This document shows, piece after piece, positions 34,994 to 43,475 of a stretch of DNA of 64,000 bases; position 1 is the first letter of the stretch, and each line of letters starts with the position of its first letter. The stretch comes from Bacillota bacterium. GTDB lineage: Bacteria > Bacillota > Clostridia > Tissierellales > Sedimentibacteraceae. The stretch covers positions 372,001-436,000 of the forward strand of contig JAEWJT010000015.1 in NCBI GenBank assembly GCA_023386345.1. The letters run 5' to 3'. The notes below the pieces were generated by a model, which worked only from the letters and a program-made list of their open reading frames with translations, ran no database searches and was not told where the DNA came from. The position numbers and the translations under genes are program-made.

Positions 34994-36010
34994 ATGGATA
35001 AAACAGTAAAAAAAGATGATATTTTATTAGAAGTTAAAAATCTTAGAACGTATTTTCATACAAGCAGTGGTACTGTAAAGGCTTCAGATGATGTAAGCTT
35101 TTATGTAAAAAAAGGTGAAACTCTTGGAATAGTTGGAGAGTCTGGCTGCGGAAAAAGTATTACCTCTATGTCCATCGTTCGTTTGATAGAAACACCTCCT
35201 GGAAAATACGAGAGTGGAGAAATTTGGTTTGAAGGCGAAGACATGCTCAAAATATCTGATGATCGAATGAGAGAAATTAGAGGAAATGATATTTCTATAA
35301 TTTTCCAAGAGCCAATGACTTCTCTAAACCCTGTATTTAAAATAGGAGCTCAGCTATCTGAAGCTTTGATTCTTCACAGAGGAATGAATAAAAACGAAGC
35401 AAGAGAGGAAAGCATAAAGATGCTTAGACTCGTTAAAATTCCTAACCCTGAAAGAATTGTTGATAATTTCCCATTCGAACTATCTGGTGGTATGAGACAA
35501 AGAGTTATGATAGCAATGGCACTTGCCTGCGCTCCTAAGCTCCTTATTGCAGATGAACCTACTACTGCTCTTGATGTAACTATACAAGCTCAGGTTTTGG
35601 ATCTTATGAATGATTTGAAGAAAAACATTGACGCATCTATAATTTTTATAACTCACGACTTGGGTGTTATAGCTGAGATGAGTGATAGAGTTATGGTTAT
35701 GTACGCAGGAAAAGTTGTAGAGCTTTCAACTACAGAGGAGATATTTAAAAATCCTAAGCATCCTTATACACAGGGACTTATTGCATCTAAACCTGATTTG
35801 ACTACAGAAAGCGATAGACTTCACGTTATACCAGGTGGCGTACCTGATTTGAATAATAAACCTAGTGGCTGTCCATTCCATCCAAGATGTCCACATGCTA
35901 TGGATGTTTGTAAAGAGAAATTCCCTGACGAAACATATATTGAACAAGGTCATTTAGTAAATTGTTGGCTATATCCAAATAACTCTAACAATTCTAAGAA
36001 AGGAGAGTAA
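34994..36010 (+). CDS. oppD: Peptide ABC transporter ATPase, OppD type
   Basis: A 338-residue ATPase with Walker A GESGCGKS, Q-loop, signature LSGGMRQRVMIA, Walker B LLIADEPTTALD and H-loop FITHDLG. The C-terminal oligopeptide-transporter extension has CPFHPRCPHAMDVC, cysteines that bind an Fe-S cluster in related proteins. ATG 34994 with AGGTGAG upstream is preferred to GTG 34985. Confidence 0.95.
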   Translation: MDKTVKKDDILLEVKNLRTYFHTSSGTVKASDDVSFYVKKGETLGIVGESGCGKSITSMSIVRLIETPPGKYESGEIWFEGEDMLKISDDRMREIRGNDISIIFQEPMTSLNPVFKIGAQLSEALILHRGMNKNEAREESIKMLRLVKIPNPERIVDNFPFELSGGMRQRVMIAMALACAPKLLIADEPTTALDVTIQAQVLDLMNDLKKNIDASIIFITHDLGVIAEMSDRVMVMYAGKVVELSTTEEIFKNPKHPYTQGLIASKPDLTTESDRLHVIPGGVPDLNNKPSGCPFHPRCPHAMDVCKEKFPDETYIEQGHLVNCWLYPNNSNNSKKGE

Positions 36011-36015
36011 TTAAT

Positions 36016-37002
36016 ATGAGCAAAACTTTAATTGAAGTAAAAAATCTAAAAAAATACTTTCCTATAAAAAAGGGAGTTTTTAAAAGTACAGTTGGGCATG
36101 TTAAAGCTGTTGATAATGTTTCATTTAAAATCAACGAAGGAAAGGTTTTGGGTGTAGTTGGCGAATCTGGTTGTGGAAAATCAACACTTGGCAGAACTAT
36201 GCTTAAGCTTTTAGCCCCTACAGAGGGTGAAATGCTCTATGAAGGTAAAAATGTTTATGATTTAAGCAAAAGAGATCTTAATCATATGAGAACAAAAATG
36301 CAGATTATATTCCAAGACCCATATAGCTCATTAAATCCAAGACTTCCCGTTTCAGAGATAGTTGGCGAAGCTATGATGCAGCACAATGTTGTTAGTAATA
36401 AGCATGAAATGCACGATAAGGTTATAGAAATAATCGGTAAATGCGGACTATTTCCAGAACAGGCAAATAGATATCCTCACCAATTTTCAGGTGGACAACG
36501 TCAACGTATATGTATAGCTCGTGCACTTGCACTTAATCCTAAATTTATAGTTTGTGATGAAGCAGTTTCTGCCCTTGATGTTTCAATTCAATCACAGATT
36601 ATAAATCTTTTAAAGGATGCACAAGAGGACTTTGGATTAACTTATATGTTTATATCTCATGACTTGTCAGTTGTTAAGTTTATAAGTGATGACATAGCAG
36701 TTATGTATCTTGGACAAATTGTTGAAACTGGAAGCAAGAAACAGATATTTGATAATCCTTTGCATCCTTATACAGAGGCTTTGTTATCGGCTGTTCCTTC
36801 ATTTGATCCTTCTGCAAGAAACAATAAAAAGCGTATTATACTTCAAGGAGACATCCCATCACCTGCCAATCCGCCAAGCGGTTGCAGATTCCATACAAGA
36901 TGTATATATGCACAGGATGTATGTAAATCTGATGTTCCAGAATACAAAGAAATAGAACCTGGACATTTCACTATGTGCCATAAGGTTAATGGAGTATTTT
37001 AG
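36016..37002 (+). CDS. oppF: Peptide ABC transporter ATPase, OppF type
   Basis: A 328-residue ATPase: Walker A GESGCGKST, signature FSGGQRQRICIARAL, Walker B FIVCDEAVSALD, H-loop FISHDLS, and the same Cys-rich tail (CRFHTRCIYAQDVC). It starts 6 bases after oppD and completes the OppDF motor. Confidence 0.95.
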   Translation: MSKTLIEVKNLKKYFPIKKGVFKSTVGHVKAVDNVSFKINEGKVLGVVGESGCGKSTLGRTMLKLLAPTEGEMLYEGKNVYDLSKRDLNHMRTKMQIIFQDPYSSLNPRLPVSEIVGEAMMQHNVVSNKHEMHDKVIEIIGKCGLFPEQANRYPHQFSGGQRQRICIARALALNPKFIVCDEAVSALDVSIQSQIINLLKDAQEDFGLTYMFISHDLSVVKFISDDIAVMYLGQIVETGSKKQIFDNPLHPYTEALLSAVPSFDPSARNNKKRIILQGDIPSPANPPSGCRFHTRCIYAQDVCKSDVPEYKEIEPGHFTMCHKVNGVF

Positions 37003-37063
37003 TTGTTATTATGTAGAGTTTTAAATCAACTATAAATGATAAATGAGGAGTTGATGATTTAAA

Positions 37064-37315
37064 ATGTTTTTCGGTAATAAAAAAAGAGTTGATGAAGATT
37101 TGGAAAGAATTAGATTTTCAAATCTTCCTAAAGATAAACAAGAACAAGAATTAAATAAAATAGAAGCTCAAAAAAAGGAAATTGAATCCATACGGTTTGA
37201 AAAAAATGATCGTTTGGCGTTAATTTTAGCTACGTTCTCAATTGTACTGCCTCTTGTTTTAATATTTTTAGCAGTTGTCGCAGTTGTAGTTGGATTATTT
37301 TATTGGATTTTTTAA
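37064..37315 (+). CDS. Small membrane-anchored protein with charged helix
   Basis: An 83-residue protein: residues 8-48 are a highly charged helix, likely coiled coil (DKQEQELNKIEAQKKEIES), and residues 52-83 hold one long or two short hydrophobic helices (LALILATFSIVLPLVLIFL). GAGGAG lies upstream. It ends the opp region before a strong terminator. Family and function unknown. Confidence 0.65.
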   Translation: MFFGNKKRVDEDLERIRFSNLPKDKQEQELNKIEAQKKEIESIRFEKNDRLALILATFSIVLPLVLIFLAVVAVVVGLFYWIF

Positions 37316-37360
37316 TATGTATATTGACGAGATATATTGCGAGTATAAGATATTCGTATA

Positions 37361-37402
37361 AAGGCAGAAGAAAAATGTTAGAATTTTTCTTCTGCCTTTT
37401 TT
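37361..37402 (+). terminator. Strong terminator before dpaA
   Basis: AAGGCAGAAGAAAAA and TTTTTCTTCTGCCTT form a perfect 15-bp stem with T's after it. Confidence 0.93.
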
Positions 37403-37419
37403 ATTTAATCCTTTTTGTA

Positions 37420-37446
37420 ACATCAATAAAAAATAAACATATTTTA
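37420..37446 (+). promoter_or_regulatory. Sigma-K/E-like promoter of dpaAB
   Basis: AC (37420-37421), 16-base spacer, CATATTTTA (37438-37446) fits the mother-cell sigma-K pattern AC...CATAnnnTA. The regulon role of dpaAB in late sporulation agrees. Confidence 0.5.
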
Positions 37447-37477
37447 ATATATAATAACTAGAAAGGAACGTGAACGG

Positions 37478-38368
37478 ATGTCTAAAAAAGGCAATATTGC
37501 TGTAATTGGAGCAGATTTAAGACAAATATACATGATAAAGAGTCTCTATGAAAAAGGCTATACAATCTATACATACGGTATAAATAATGATTTAATAACT
37601 GATAAAATAAAAAAAACATCCTCATTGCATGAGGCTATGCAAGAAAGTAATATACTTATCTGCCCTATTCCATTTTCTAAGGATAATAAAGATATTGCTT
37701 TTTTAAATTTATATGAGGATAAAAATGTTAAGCATTTCATGGAAGAATTAAATAAGAAACACATTTTATTTGCAGGTATGATTCCAGATTATTTATCAAG
37801 TCATTGTAATAGAAATAATATCATAACTTACGATTTTATGAAAATGAATGATGTAGCTATATTAAATGCTATTGCAACAGCTGAGGGTACTATCGCTGAA
37901 GCTATAAAACGAAGTTCTATTAATCTACATGGCAGTAAAAGCTTGGTGCTTGGTTTTGGTAGATGTGCTAAAGTACTGGCATCTAAATTAAAGGCTTTTG
38001 ATGTTGATATCTATGTTGGCGCAAGATGTAAGGATGATATAGCATTAGCAATCGCTTATGGCTATCATGGTATATTGATTGATAATTTAGAAAAAGACTT
38101 AAGTAGCTTTGACTTTGTATTTAATACAATTCCTGCATTGATTTTGACAGAGGACAAATTAAAAAAATTATCACCGTATGTGACAATCATCGATATAGCT
38201 TCTGCTCCCGGTGGTCTTGATTATAGTGCAGCAGAAAGCTTAAATCTAAATGCTTCATTGTGTTTAGGACTACCCGGAATATATTCACCTAAGAGTTCCG
38301 GTGAAATTTTAGCAGGTGTGGTCGAAACAATTCTAATCGAAAGAAGTGGTGAATTTGAAACTAAATAA
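37478..38368 (+). CDS. dpaA: Dipicolinate synthase subunit A
   Basis: A 296-residue mother-cell protein that, with DpaB, oxidises the dihydro-dipicolinate precursor to dipicolinic acid for the spore core. Motifs: IAVIGADLRQIYMIKSL, AEGTIAEAIKRSSINLHGSKSLVLGFGRCAKVLA (Rossmann fold), IDIASAPGGLDYSAA and CLGLPGIYSPKSSGEILA. Ribosome binding site GAAAGGAACGTGAACGG. dpaB overlaps its 3' end by 23 bases. Confidence 0.95.
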   Translation: MSKKGNIAVIGADLRQIYMIKSLYEKGYTIYTYGINNDLITDKIKKTSSLHEAMQESNILICPIPFSKDNKDIAFLNLYEDKNVKHFMEELNKKHILFAGMIPDYLSSHCNRNNIITYDFMKMNDVAILNAIATAEGTIAEAIKRSSINLHGSKSLVLGFGRCAKVLASKLKAFDVDIYVGARCKDDIALAIAYGYHGILIDNLEKDLSSFDFVFNTIPALILTEDKLKKLSPYVTIIDIASAPGGLDYSAAESLNLNASLCLGLPGIYSPKSSGEILAGVVETILIERSGEFETK

Positions 38369-38945
38369 TTTGAATATAGGTGTTGCCTTTACAGGTTCAT
38401 TTTGTACATTTGATAAAATATTTGTGGAATTGGAAAATTTAGTAAAAGAAGGCTGCAAGGTATACACTATATTTTCATACGCTTCACAAAATATTGACTG
38501 CAGATTTGGAAAATCTAGTGAATTTATCCTAAAAGCTGAGGGCATTACACTTACTAAGCCTATACTAACCTTGGAAGAAGCGGAGCCTCTAGGTCCGAAA
38601 AATATGCTTGATATACTAATAATAGCACCTTGTACAGGAAACAGTCTAGCTAAGCTAGTAAATGGAATTACTGATACTCCGGCACTAATGGCTGCGAAAG
38701 GTCATCTTAGAAACAATAAACCTCTCGTTATAGCTTTGTCTACCAACGATGCCTTAGGCTTTAATTTTAAAAATATAGGAATTATGCTAAATACTAAAAA
38801 TGTGTACTTCGTTCCTTTTGGTCAGGATAATTATAAAGGAAAGCCAAATTCGATGGTAGCACATACAGAATTAATAATTCCAAGCTTAGAGCATGCGCTT
38901 GATGGAAAACAAATACAGCCTGTGATTAAAAGCCCTCATGTTTAA
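38346..38945 (+). CDS. dpaB: Dipicolinate synthase subunit B
   Basis: A 199-residue flavoprotein-like (HFCD fold) partner of DpaA: VAFTGSFCTFDKI near the start, LIIAPCTGNSLAKLVNGITDTPALMAAKGHLRN, and FVPFGQDNYKGKPNSMVAH. The start is uncertain: GTG 38346, GTG 38349 and TTG 38355 are all inside dpaA, and translation is probably coupled to it. Confidence 0.95.
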   Translation: MVNLKLNNLNIGVAFTGSFCTFDKIFVELENLVKEGCKVYTIFSYASQNIDCRFGKSSEFILKAEGITLTKPILTLEEAEPLGPKNMLDILIIAPCTGNSLAKLVNGITDTPALMAAKGHLRNNKPLVIALSTNDALGFNFKNIGIMLNTKNVYFVPFGQDNYKGKPNSMVAHTELIIPSLEHALDGKQIQPVIKSPHV

Positions 38946-38950
38946 GTATA

Positions 38951-39000
38951 AAAAAGATGCGTTGAGATTAGCAATATGCTAAAGCTTAACGCATCTTTTT
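38951..39000. terminator. Bidirectional terminator between dpaB and DUF1540 gene
   Basis: AAAAAGATGCGTT and AACGCATCTTTTT, 13 bp, with T-runs on both strands. Confidence 0.92.
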
Positions 39001-39043
39001 CTTTAACCTAATCTCCTCTGCATTAAAGCAAAGTTAATTAGCT

Positions 39044-39208
39044 TCATTTAAGCATAAATGATTGACAATCTGTACATTCTACTACTGTTGGGTTTGTTTC
39101 ATGAGTTCCAACATTGATTGATGAAAGTGTACAATAATTTTCTGAATGATTGTGGTACTTGCATTGATGAACACTACATTTAATACTTTCATTCTTTTGC
39201 ATATTCAT
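39044..39208 (-). CDS. DUF1540 cysteine-rich small protein
   Basis: A 54-residue protein from ATG 39208, preceded by AAGGAGGCTTTTAA. The DUF1540 pattern is complete: CSVHQCKYHNHSENYC, then INVGTHETNPTVVECTDCQSF, with five Cys plus His residues suited to metal binding. Members are common in spore-formers; role unknown. It faces dpaB and backs onto the deacetylase gene, so it sits in a sporulation neighbourhood. Confidence 0.85.
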   Translation of the reverse strand: MNMQKNESIKCSVHQCKYHNHSENYCTLSSINVGTHETNPTVVECTDCQSFMLK

Positions 39209-39372
39209 TTAAAAGCCTCCTTAAGCTAATAATATTATTAACAACCAAATTTAGTTGCAAAAATATTATTTGTATTTATATTTTTAATATTCAGGTGTTT
39301 AAAGAATATTTTTTATTTAAATTTATCATATTTATAGACAAACTCATATATAATTGTATAGAGGTGATTTTT

Positions 39373-40173
39373 TTGATAATTTCAATTAATAAAAAAATAT
39401 TTATTGTAGGCTTAGCTAGTTTATTATTAGTAGTATTTGGATTAACGATATTATTTAATTTTGGAGTTAATGTTGCGCAGACATTTTCCTTATCAAGCAA
39501 TTGGGGTTTAAGTTTTCAAGACGAAGGCAAGGTTCCAAGGGGTAATGCCAGTGCTGAATTTTTAAAAAAATATGACGCATATTATGCAGTAAATGGTGAA
39601 GAAAAGGTAATTTATCTAACATTTGATGCAGGCTTTGAAAATGGATATACTCCCAAGATATTAGATGTGTTAAAAAAGCACAATATTAAATCTACCTTTT
39701 TTTTAGTGGGAAATTATTTAGAAACAGAACCTGAATTAGTTAGGCGAATGGTTGATGAAGGGCATATTATAGGCAATCATACATACACACATCCTGATAT
39801 GTCTAAAATTTCTGATGTAGAGGCATTTAAAAAAGAACTATTAATGCTTGAAGAAAAATATAAAAGTGTAACAAATCAAGAATTAGTAAAATTCTACAGA
39901 CCACCTCAAGGAAAATTTAGCGAAGAAAATTTAAAACAGGCTCAGCAGCTAGGATACAAAACATTCTTCTGGAGCTTAGCGTATGTAGACTGGTATGTAA
40001 ACGACCAGCCAGCAAAGGAGCAAGCATTTAAAAAGTTAATACCAAGAATTCACCCAGGAGCAATAGTTCTACTGCACAGCACATCAAAAACAAACGCAGA
40101 CATATTAGATGAATTAATTATAAAATGGCAAGAATTAGGATATAGTTTTAAGAATTTAGACGAAATCAAATGA
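39373..40173 (+). CDS. PdaA-like polysaccharide deacetylase
   Basis: A 266-residue NodB-fold de-N-acetylase with one N-terminal membrane anchor or uncleaved signal (residues 7-33). Motifs: YLTFDAGFENGYTPKILDVLKKHNIKSTFFLVGN (Asp of motif 1), GHIIGNHTYTHPDMSK (metal His pair), FYRPPQGKFSEENL and HPGAIVLLHST. This is the PdaA type that starts muramic-delta-lactam formation in spore cortex. The start is TTG 39373 after GAGGTGA; an ATG-like extension to 39295 lacks a ribosome binding site. Confidence 0.88.
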   Translation: MIISINKKIFIVGLASLLLVVFGLTILFNFGVNVAQTFSLSSNWGLSFQDEGKVPRGNASAEFLKKYDAYYAVNGEEKVIYLTFDAGFENGYTPKILDVLKKHNIKSTFFLVGNYLETEPELVRRMVDEGHIIGNHTYTHPDMSKISDVEAFKKELLMLEEKYKSVTNQELVKFYRPPQGKFSEENLKQAQQLGYKTFFWSLAYVDWYVNDQPAKEQAFKKLIPRIHPGAIVLLHSTSKTNADILDELIIKWQELGYSFKNLDEIK

Positions 40174-40197
40174 GGCTTAAACAGCCTCATTTGATTT
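40166..40197. terminator. Terminator overlapping the deacetylase stop codon
   Basis: ATCAAATGAGGCT and AGCCTCATTTGAT, 13-bp stem with a 5-base loop, between convergent genes. The stop codon TGA (40171-40173) is inside the stem. Confidence 0.75.
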
Positions 40198-41040
40198 ATT
40201 TATAATTATCATATTTCTTCCACTTTGCTTTGCTTGATACATTGCTTCATCTGCTTTGTTAATTAGATCATCCAAACTTTCTTCACTTTCCGGAGTCTTG
40301 GATGATATTCCTATACTTACAAACAATCTAAAATCTGGATACTGTTCAAATCGTGCTTATTTTATTTCTTTCATCATACGGTTTGCAACATCTTCTGCAA
40401 TTTTATCATCAGCAATAGATAGTAAAACAACAAATTCATCTCCTCCGTACCTACAGCTTAAATCGGTAGTACGCAAACATTTTGCAATTATTCTCGATAT
40501 ACGAGCTAAAACAACATCACCAAATTCATGGCTATAAACATCATTTATTTGTTTAAAGTAGTCTACATCAATAAAAAGAGCAGATATAGGTCTTTTTAGA
40601 CGAACACTATTATCAAATAGTGTTTTTGCTGTATCTAAAAAGGAATGACGATTAGCAGCCCCTGTCAAATTATCTGTCGTAGCAGCAAGTATTAATGACT
40701 CATTTAACCTCAACAGTTCAATCATATTCCTTTTATCTCGATTTTTTAACTTTCCAATTAAAATTATCACAGTAGCAACATTTAAAACAATCGTCAGCAT
40801 CTTTGCAACACCTACAGGATCGTTAGTTTCAACTAAAAAGAAATATGCCGAATAAGCAATTGCTGTGATACCACTCAATAACCCATTGATATACCCATCG
40901 GAATACGTAAAGTAAATAACCGGTATAACCAAAATCATCATAGGATTTGGTATACGCAGCTTATTCACAACAAAAATAAACACCATCATCAGTAATACGC
41001 ACAGAAAATGTGAAATTAATTTTTTATTTCTAAACTTCAT
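40177..41040 (-). pseudogene. GGDEF diguanylate cyclase gene broken by one in-frame stop
   Basis: From ATG 41040 the product has five or six membrane helices (residues 8-95) and a GGDEF domain with intact DVDYFKQIND and RYGGDEF motifs. TAA at 40359-40357 ends it at residue 227. Past that codon the same frame continues for 59 codons, encoding the missing end of the domain: FRLFVSIGISSKTP and ADEAMYQAKQSGRNMIIINK, to TAA at 40177. A single substitution explains the break. The 227-residue product lacks a conserved strand and final helix and is probably inactive unless the codon is read through. Confidence 0.85.
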
Positions 41041-41183
41041 ATTAGTAGCATCCCTTTCTGCTTATATATTTTAAAAGTTTGTAAAACTCTTATATATATT
41101 ATTAATATAATGCTTTATAACAAATATGAATTATAGAACATAACATTGAACAAATACTGAACAATTTATTATCTTTATCTAAT

Positions 41184-41240
41184 AGTAAAAGCAAAACGTT
41201 AAAATATTTATAAATAATATCTTAATGTTTTGCTTTTACT
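41184..41240 (-). terminator. Large hairpin, probable original terminator of the rRNA methyltransferase gene
   Basis: AGTAAAAGCAAAAC...GTTTTGCTTTTACT with a mostly paired interior (TTAA/TTAA, ATATT/AATAT), about 25 bp. It lies 19 bases outside the left end of the Tn7-like element, on the side and strand expected for the end of the gene at 46992-48356. Confidence 0.6.
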
Positions 41241-41254
41241 CACTACTATTATAA

Positions 41255-41259
41255 TTTTT
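41255..41259. repeat. 5-bp target-site duplication, left copy
   Basis: TTTTT immediately before the TGT of the left end; the same five bases follow the right end at 46989-46993. Low complexity weakens the evidence. Confidence 0.55.
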
Positions 41260-41312
41260 TGTTAATGGAAAATAATTATTGTGACAAAATAAAAATAAAT
41301 AATGTGACAAAA
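41260..41312 (+). repeat. Left end of Tn7-like element with two TnsB-type repeats
   Basis: TGTGACAAAA occurs at 41280-41289 and 41303-41312, each preceded by an AATAAnTAnT segment. Confidence 0.7.
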
Positions 41313-41364
41313 CTATTATTTAATAAATAATTTATTTTTCAATAATTAAAATCTAATGCATGGA

Positions 41365-41405
41365 CGGCAGACTGTATTTTTGCGCAGTCTGCCGCCCCTT
41401 TTATT
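41365..41405 (+). terminator. Orphan plus-strand terminator inside the element
   Basis: CGGCAGACTG and CAGTCTGCCG, perfect 10-bp GC-rich stem followed by TTTTATTTTT on the plus strand. No plus-strand gene precedes it, so it may belong to a lost gene or an unannotated transcript, or insulate the cargo. Confidence 0.6.
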
Positions 41406-41556
41406 TTTATCGTTCAAATTTTTTAAGTAAAAACATTTTTATTTTTTCGTACTTTCCTAAATGCGGATGCTCTCGTAATGAAAGATTAAAAATAGATAGA
41501 TATGTCAGTTAATTATTTTAAATAGTCTACATTTATATATTATTTTTTACAATTTC

Positions 41557-43296
41557 TTAAATAAGTTCAATTATTTTTCTTAAATCTTCTAACACAATTT
41601 TAGCAGACACAAAATCATTATTTACAAGAGCAATTGATATTCTTGCTTCTAATTGTTTTTTCTTTTGTTCTAATTCTAAGTAATCTCTATCAAAATGAAT
41701 ATTATAAACCATTCTCTTAAACTTTTTCATATTCATTTTTCTAATTGATTTATCTTCAATAATTAAAACATAATCCATGCAATTAATGATTGAATATATA
41801 TTATGTGAAATCATTATAATTGCACCATTATAGTTATTAATAGCCTTTTCCAAGGAAAGTTGTGAATAAGTGTCTAAGTGACTTGTTGGTTCATCTAAAA
41901 GCAACATATTAGCATTGCTAGCAGAAATCTTTGCTAATTGCAGTATGTTTTTTTCACCACCAGATAAAGCATCAATCTTATGATTAAGAATTTTACCCTC
42001 AAATCCATAACCAGCTAAATATTCAGTAACCTCTGCATAAGTGTTAAATCCAGAATCTAAAAATTCATCCATAATTGTATTTGAATAATTTAGCATTTCA
42101 CTTTGATGTTGTGATAAATATGCCATTTTTATATTTTCATTTATTTCTATAGTATTATTAGTGTTTTTAAATATATCTCTTAATAAAGTAGTTTTACCAG
42201 TACCATTTGGTCCGATTATAGCAACCTTTTCATTTGATTTAATTTCAAAACTAACATTTTCTAACAAACTATCATCAAATAAAACATTGTAATTATCAAC
42301 TTTTAAAGCTATAGTTTCTTCTAATTCATTATTTGTTGTTAGATTTATATTTGGTTGATTAATATATACAAATGGTGTTTTAATTCTTCGAGCTTCTAAT
42401 CTTTCTTGAATCTTTATTCTAGCTCTTACGGTATTTCCCCTAGTTGCTTCTGCAACATTTGATGCTATATCTCTAAATTGTTCAATTAATTTCTCATTTC
42501 TTTCTATCTCTTCAGTATCCTTTGTAGCCAGCTCTTGTAACTCAATTTTTCTTTCAAGCAAAGCAAAATTATATTCTGTATAGCTACCGTCAAATTCTTG
42601 AAGTTCCGTGTTTTCAAGATGTAAAATTTTATTAAAACAGTGATCTAATAAATATCTATTATGCGTAATTACAAGCAATGTACCATTATGAGTATTAATT
42701 AAGTTTCTAAGTGAATTTAAGTTTTCAAAATCTAAAAATACATCAGGCTCATCCATAATTAACAAATCTGGCTTATTTAGCATTTCTTTAATTACTTGGA
42801 CTAGTTTAAACTCTCCACCACTTATTTCAGATATCTTTAAATCTTTATACTTTAAAAGATCAGCTAAGTTTAATTTTTTGTTAATATTACTCTCAAAATC
42901 ATTGCCACCTAATGATTCAAATTCATCTAATTTTTCTTGATACTTTTCCAGCAGAGACTCAATATCATTAGATGTTTCCATTTCAGCACAAATTAATGCT
43001 ATTTCTTCTTGTAATTTTAAACATTCGTATCCAATATATTCAAATACAGTCATGTCTAATACTTCATCTGATTTAGCAAACTGACTTACATATCCAATTT
43101 TATATCCAGGTGTTATTTCAAGTTTACCACTGAAATTATATTTTTCAGGGTCCATAATCATATTCATTAATGTACTTTTTCCAATACCACTCATTCCAAT
43201 AAAAGCACAATGTTGATTATCTTCTAATGTAAATGATATTTCATTATATAAATTTTTTTGTGGAAATGAGTAGGATAATTTATCAACTTTTATCAT
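41557..43296 (-). CDS. ABC-F family ATPase (ribosome-protection type candidate)
   Basis: A 579-residue soluble protein with two ABC domains and no membrane segment. NBD1: Walker A GMSGIGKST, signature ISGGEF, Walker B LLIMDEPDVFLD. NBD2: GPNGTGKTT, LSGGEK, LLLDEPTSHLD. A linker of about 70 charged residues (ELQELATKDTEEIERN...RIKTPF) joins them. ABC-F proteins enter the ribosomal E site; those carried on mobile DNA often give resistance to lincosamides, pleuromutilins or streptogramins. ATG 43296 with AAGGAAA upstream is preferred to a longer frame at 43317. It has its own promoter and a structured leader. Resistance is inferred, not shown. Confidence 0.85.
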   Translation of the reverse strand: MIKVDKLSYSFPQKNLYNEISFTLEDNQHCAFIGMSGIGKSTLMNMIMDPEKYNFSGKLEITPGYKIGYVSQFAKSDEVLDMTVFEYIGYECLKLQEEIALICAEMETSNDIESLLEKYQEKLDEFESLGGNDFESNINKKLNLADLLKYKDLKISEISGGEFKLVQVIKEMLNKPDLLIMDEPDVFLDFENLNSLRNLINTHNGTLLVITHNRYLLDHCFNKILHLENTELQEFDGSYTEYNFALLERKIELQELATKDTEEIERNEKLIEQFRDIASNVAEATRGNTVRARIKIQERLEARRIKTPFVYINQPNINLTTNNELEETIALKVDNYNVLFDDSLLENVSFEIKSNEKVAIIGPNGTGKTTLLRDIFKNTNNTIEINENIKMAYLSQHQSEMLNYSNTIMDEFLDSGFNTYAEVTEYLAGYGFEGKILNHKIDALSGGEKNILQLAKISASNANMLLLDEPTSHLDTYSQLSLEKAINNYNGAIIMISHNIYSIINCMDYVLIIEDKSIRKMNMKKFKRMVYNIHFDRDYLELEQKKKQLEARISIALVNNDFVSAKIVLEDLRKIIELI

Positions 43297-43392
43297 ATAG
43301 TTTCCTTTCCTTATCAATCATAAAGTGAACTACGTTCACTTTATGGAAAAATCTTTTCTATTCTTCATTAGAAACTATATAAATAGCCTCAT
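43294..43392 (-). promoter_or_regulatory. Structured leader of the ABC-F gene, possible attenuator
   Basis: TATATAGTTTC in the early transcript (43381-43371) can pair with GAAACTATATG (43304-43294), which includes part of the ribosome binding site and the start codon. Between them lies a perfect 12-bp hairpin CATAAAGTGAAC/GTTCACTTTATG (43319-43345). A five-codon frame MRLFI (43392-43375) overlaps the first arm. Confidence 0.5.
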
Positions 43393-43401
43393 TATTGAAT
43401 T

Positions 43402-43430
43402 ATTATATCATTTATTACAATTAATATCAA
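43402..43430 (-). promoter_or_regulatory. Promoter of the ABC-F gene
   Basis: TTGATA (43430-43425), 17-bp spacer, TATAAT (43407-43402) with an upstream TG. Confidence 0.8.
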
Positions 43431-43475
43431 CTACTAACTTGATAGACCCATATTTTCACTATAACTTGGATTTAT

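Noticed and set aside
38951..39000. CRISPR or repeat array
   Set aside because: Only a single terminator hairpin; no spaced direct repeats were seen here or elsewhere in the window.
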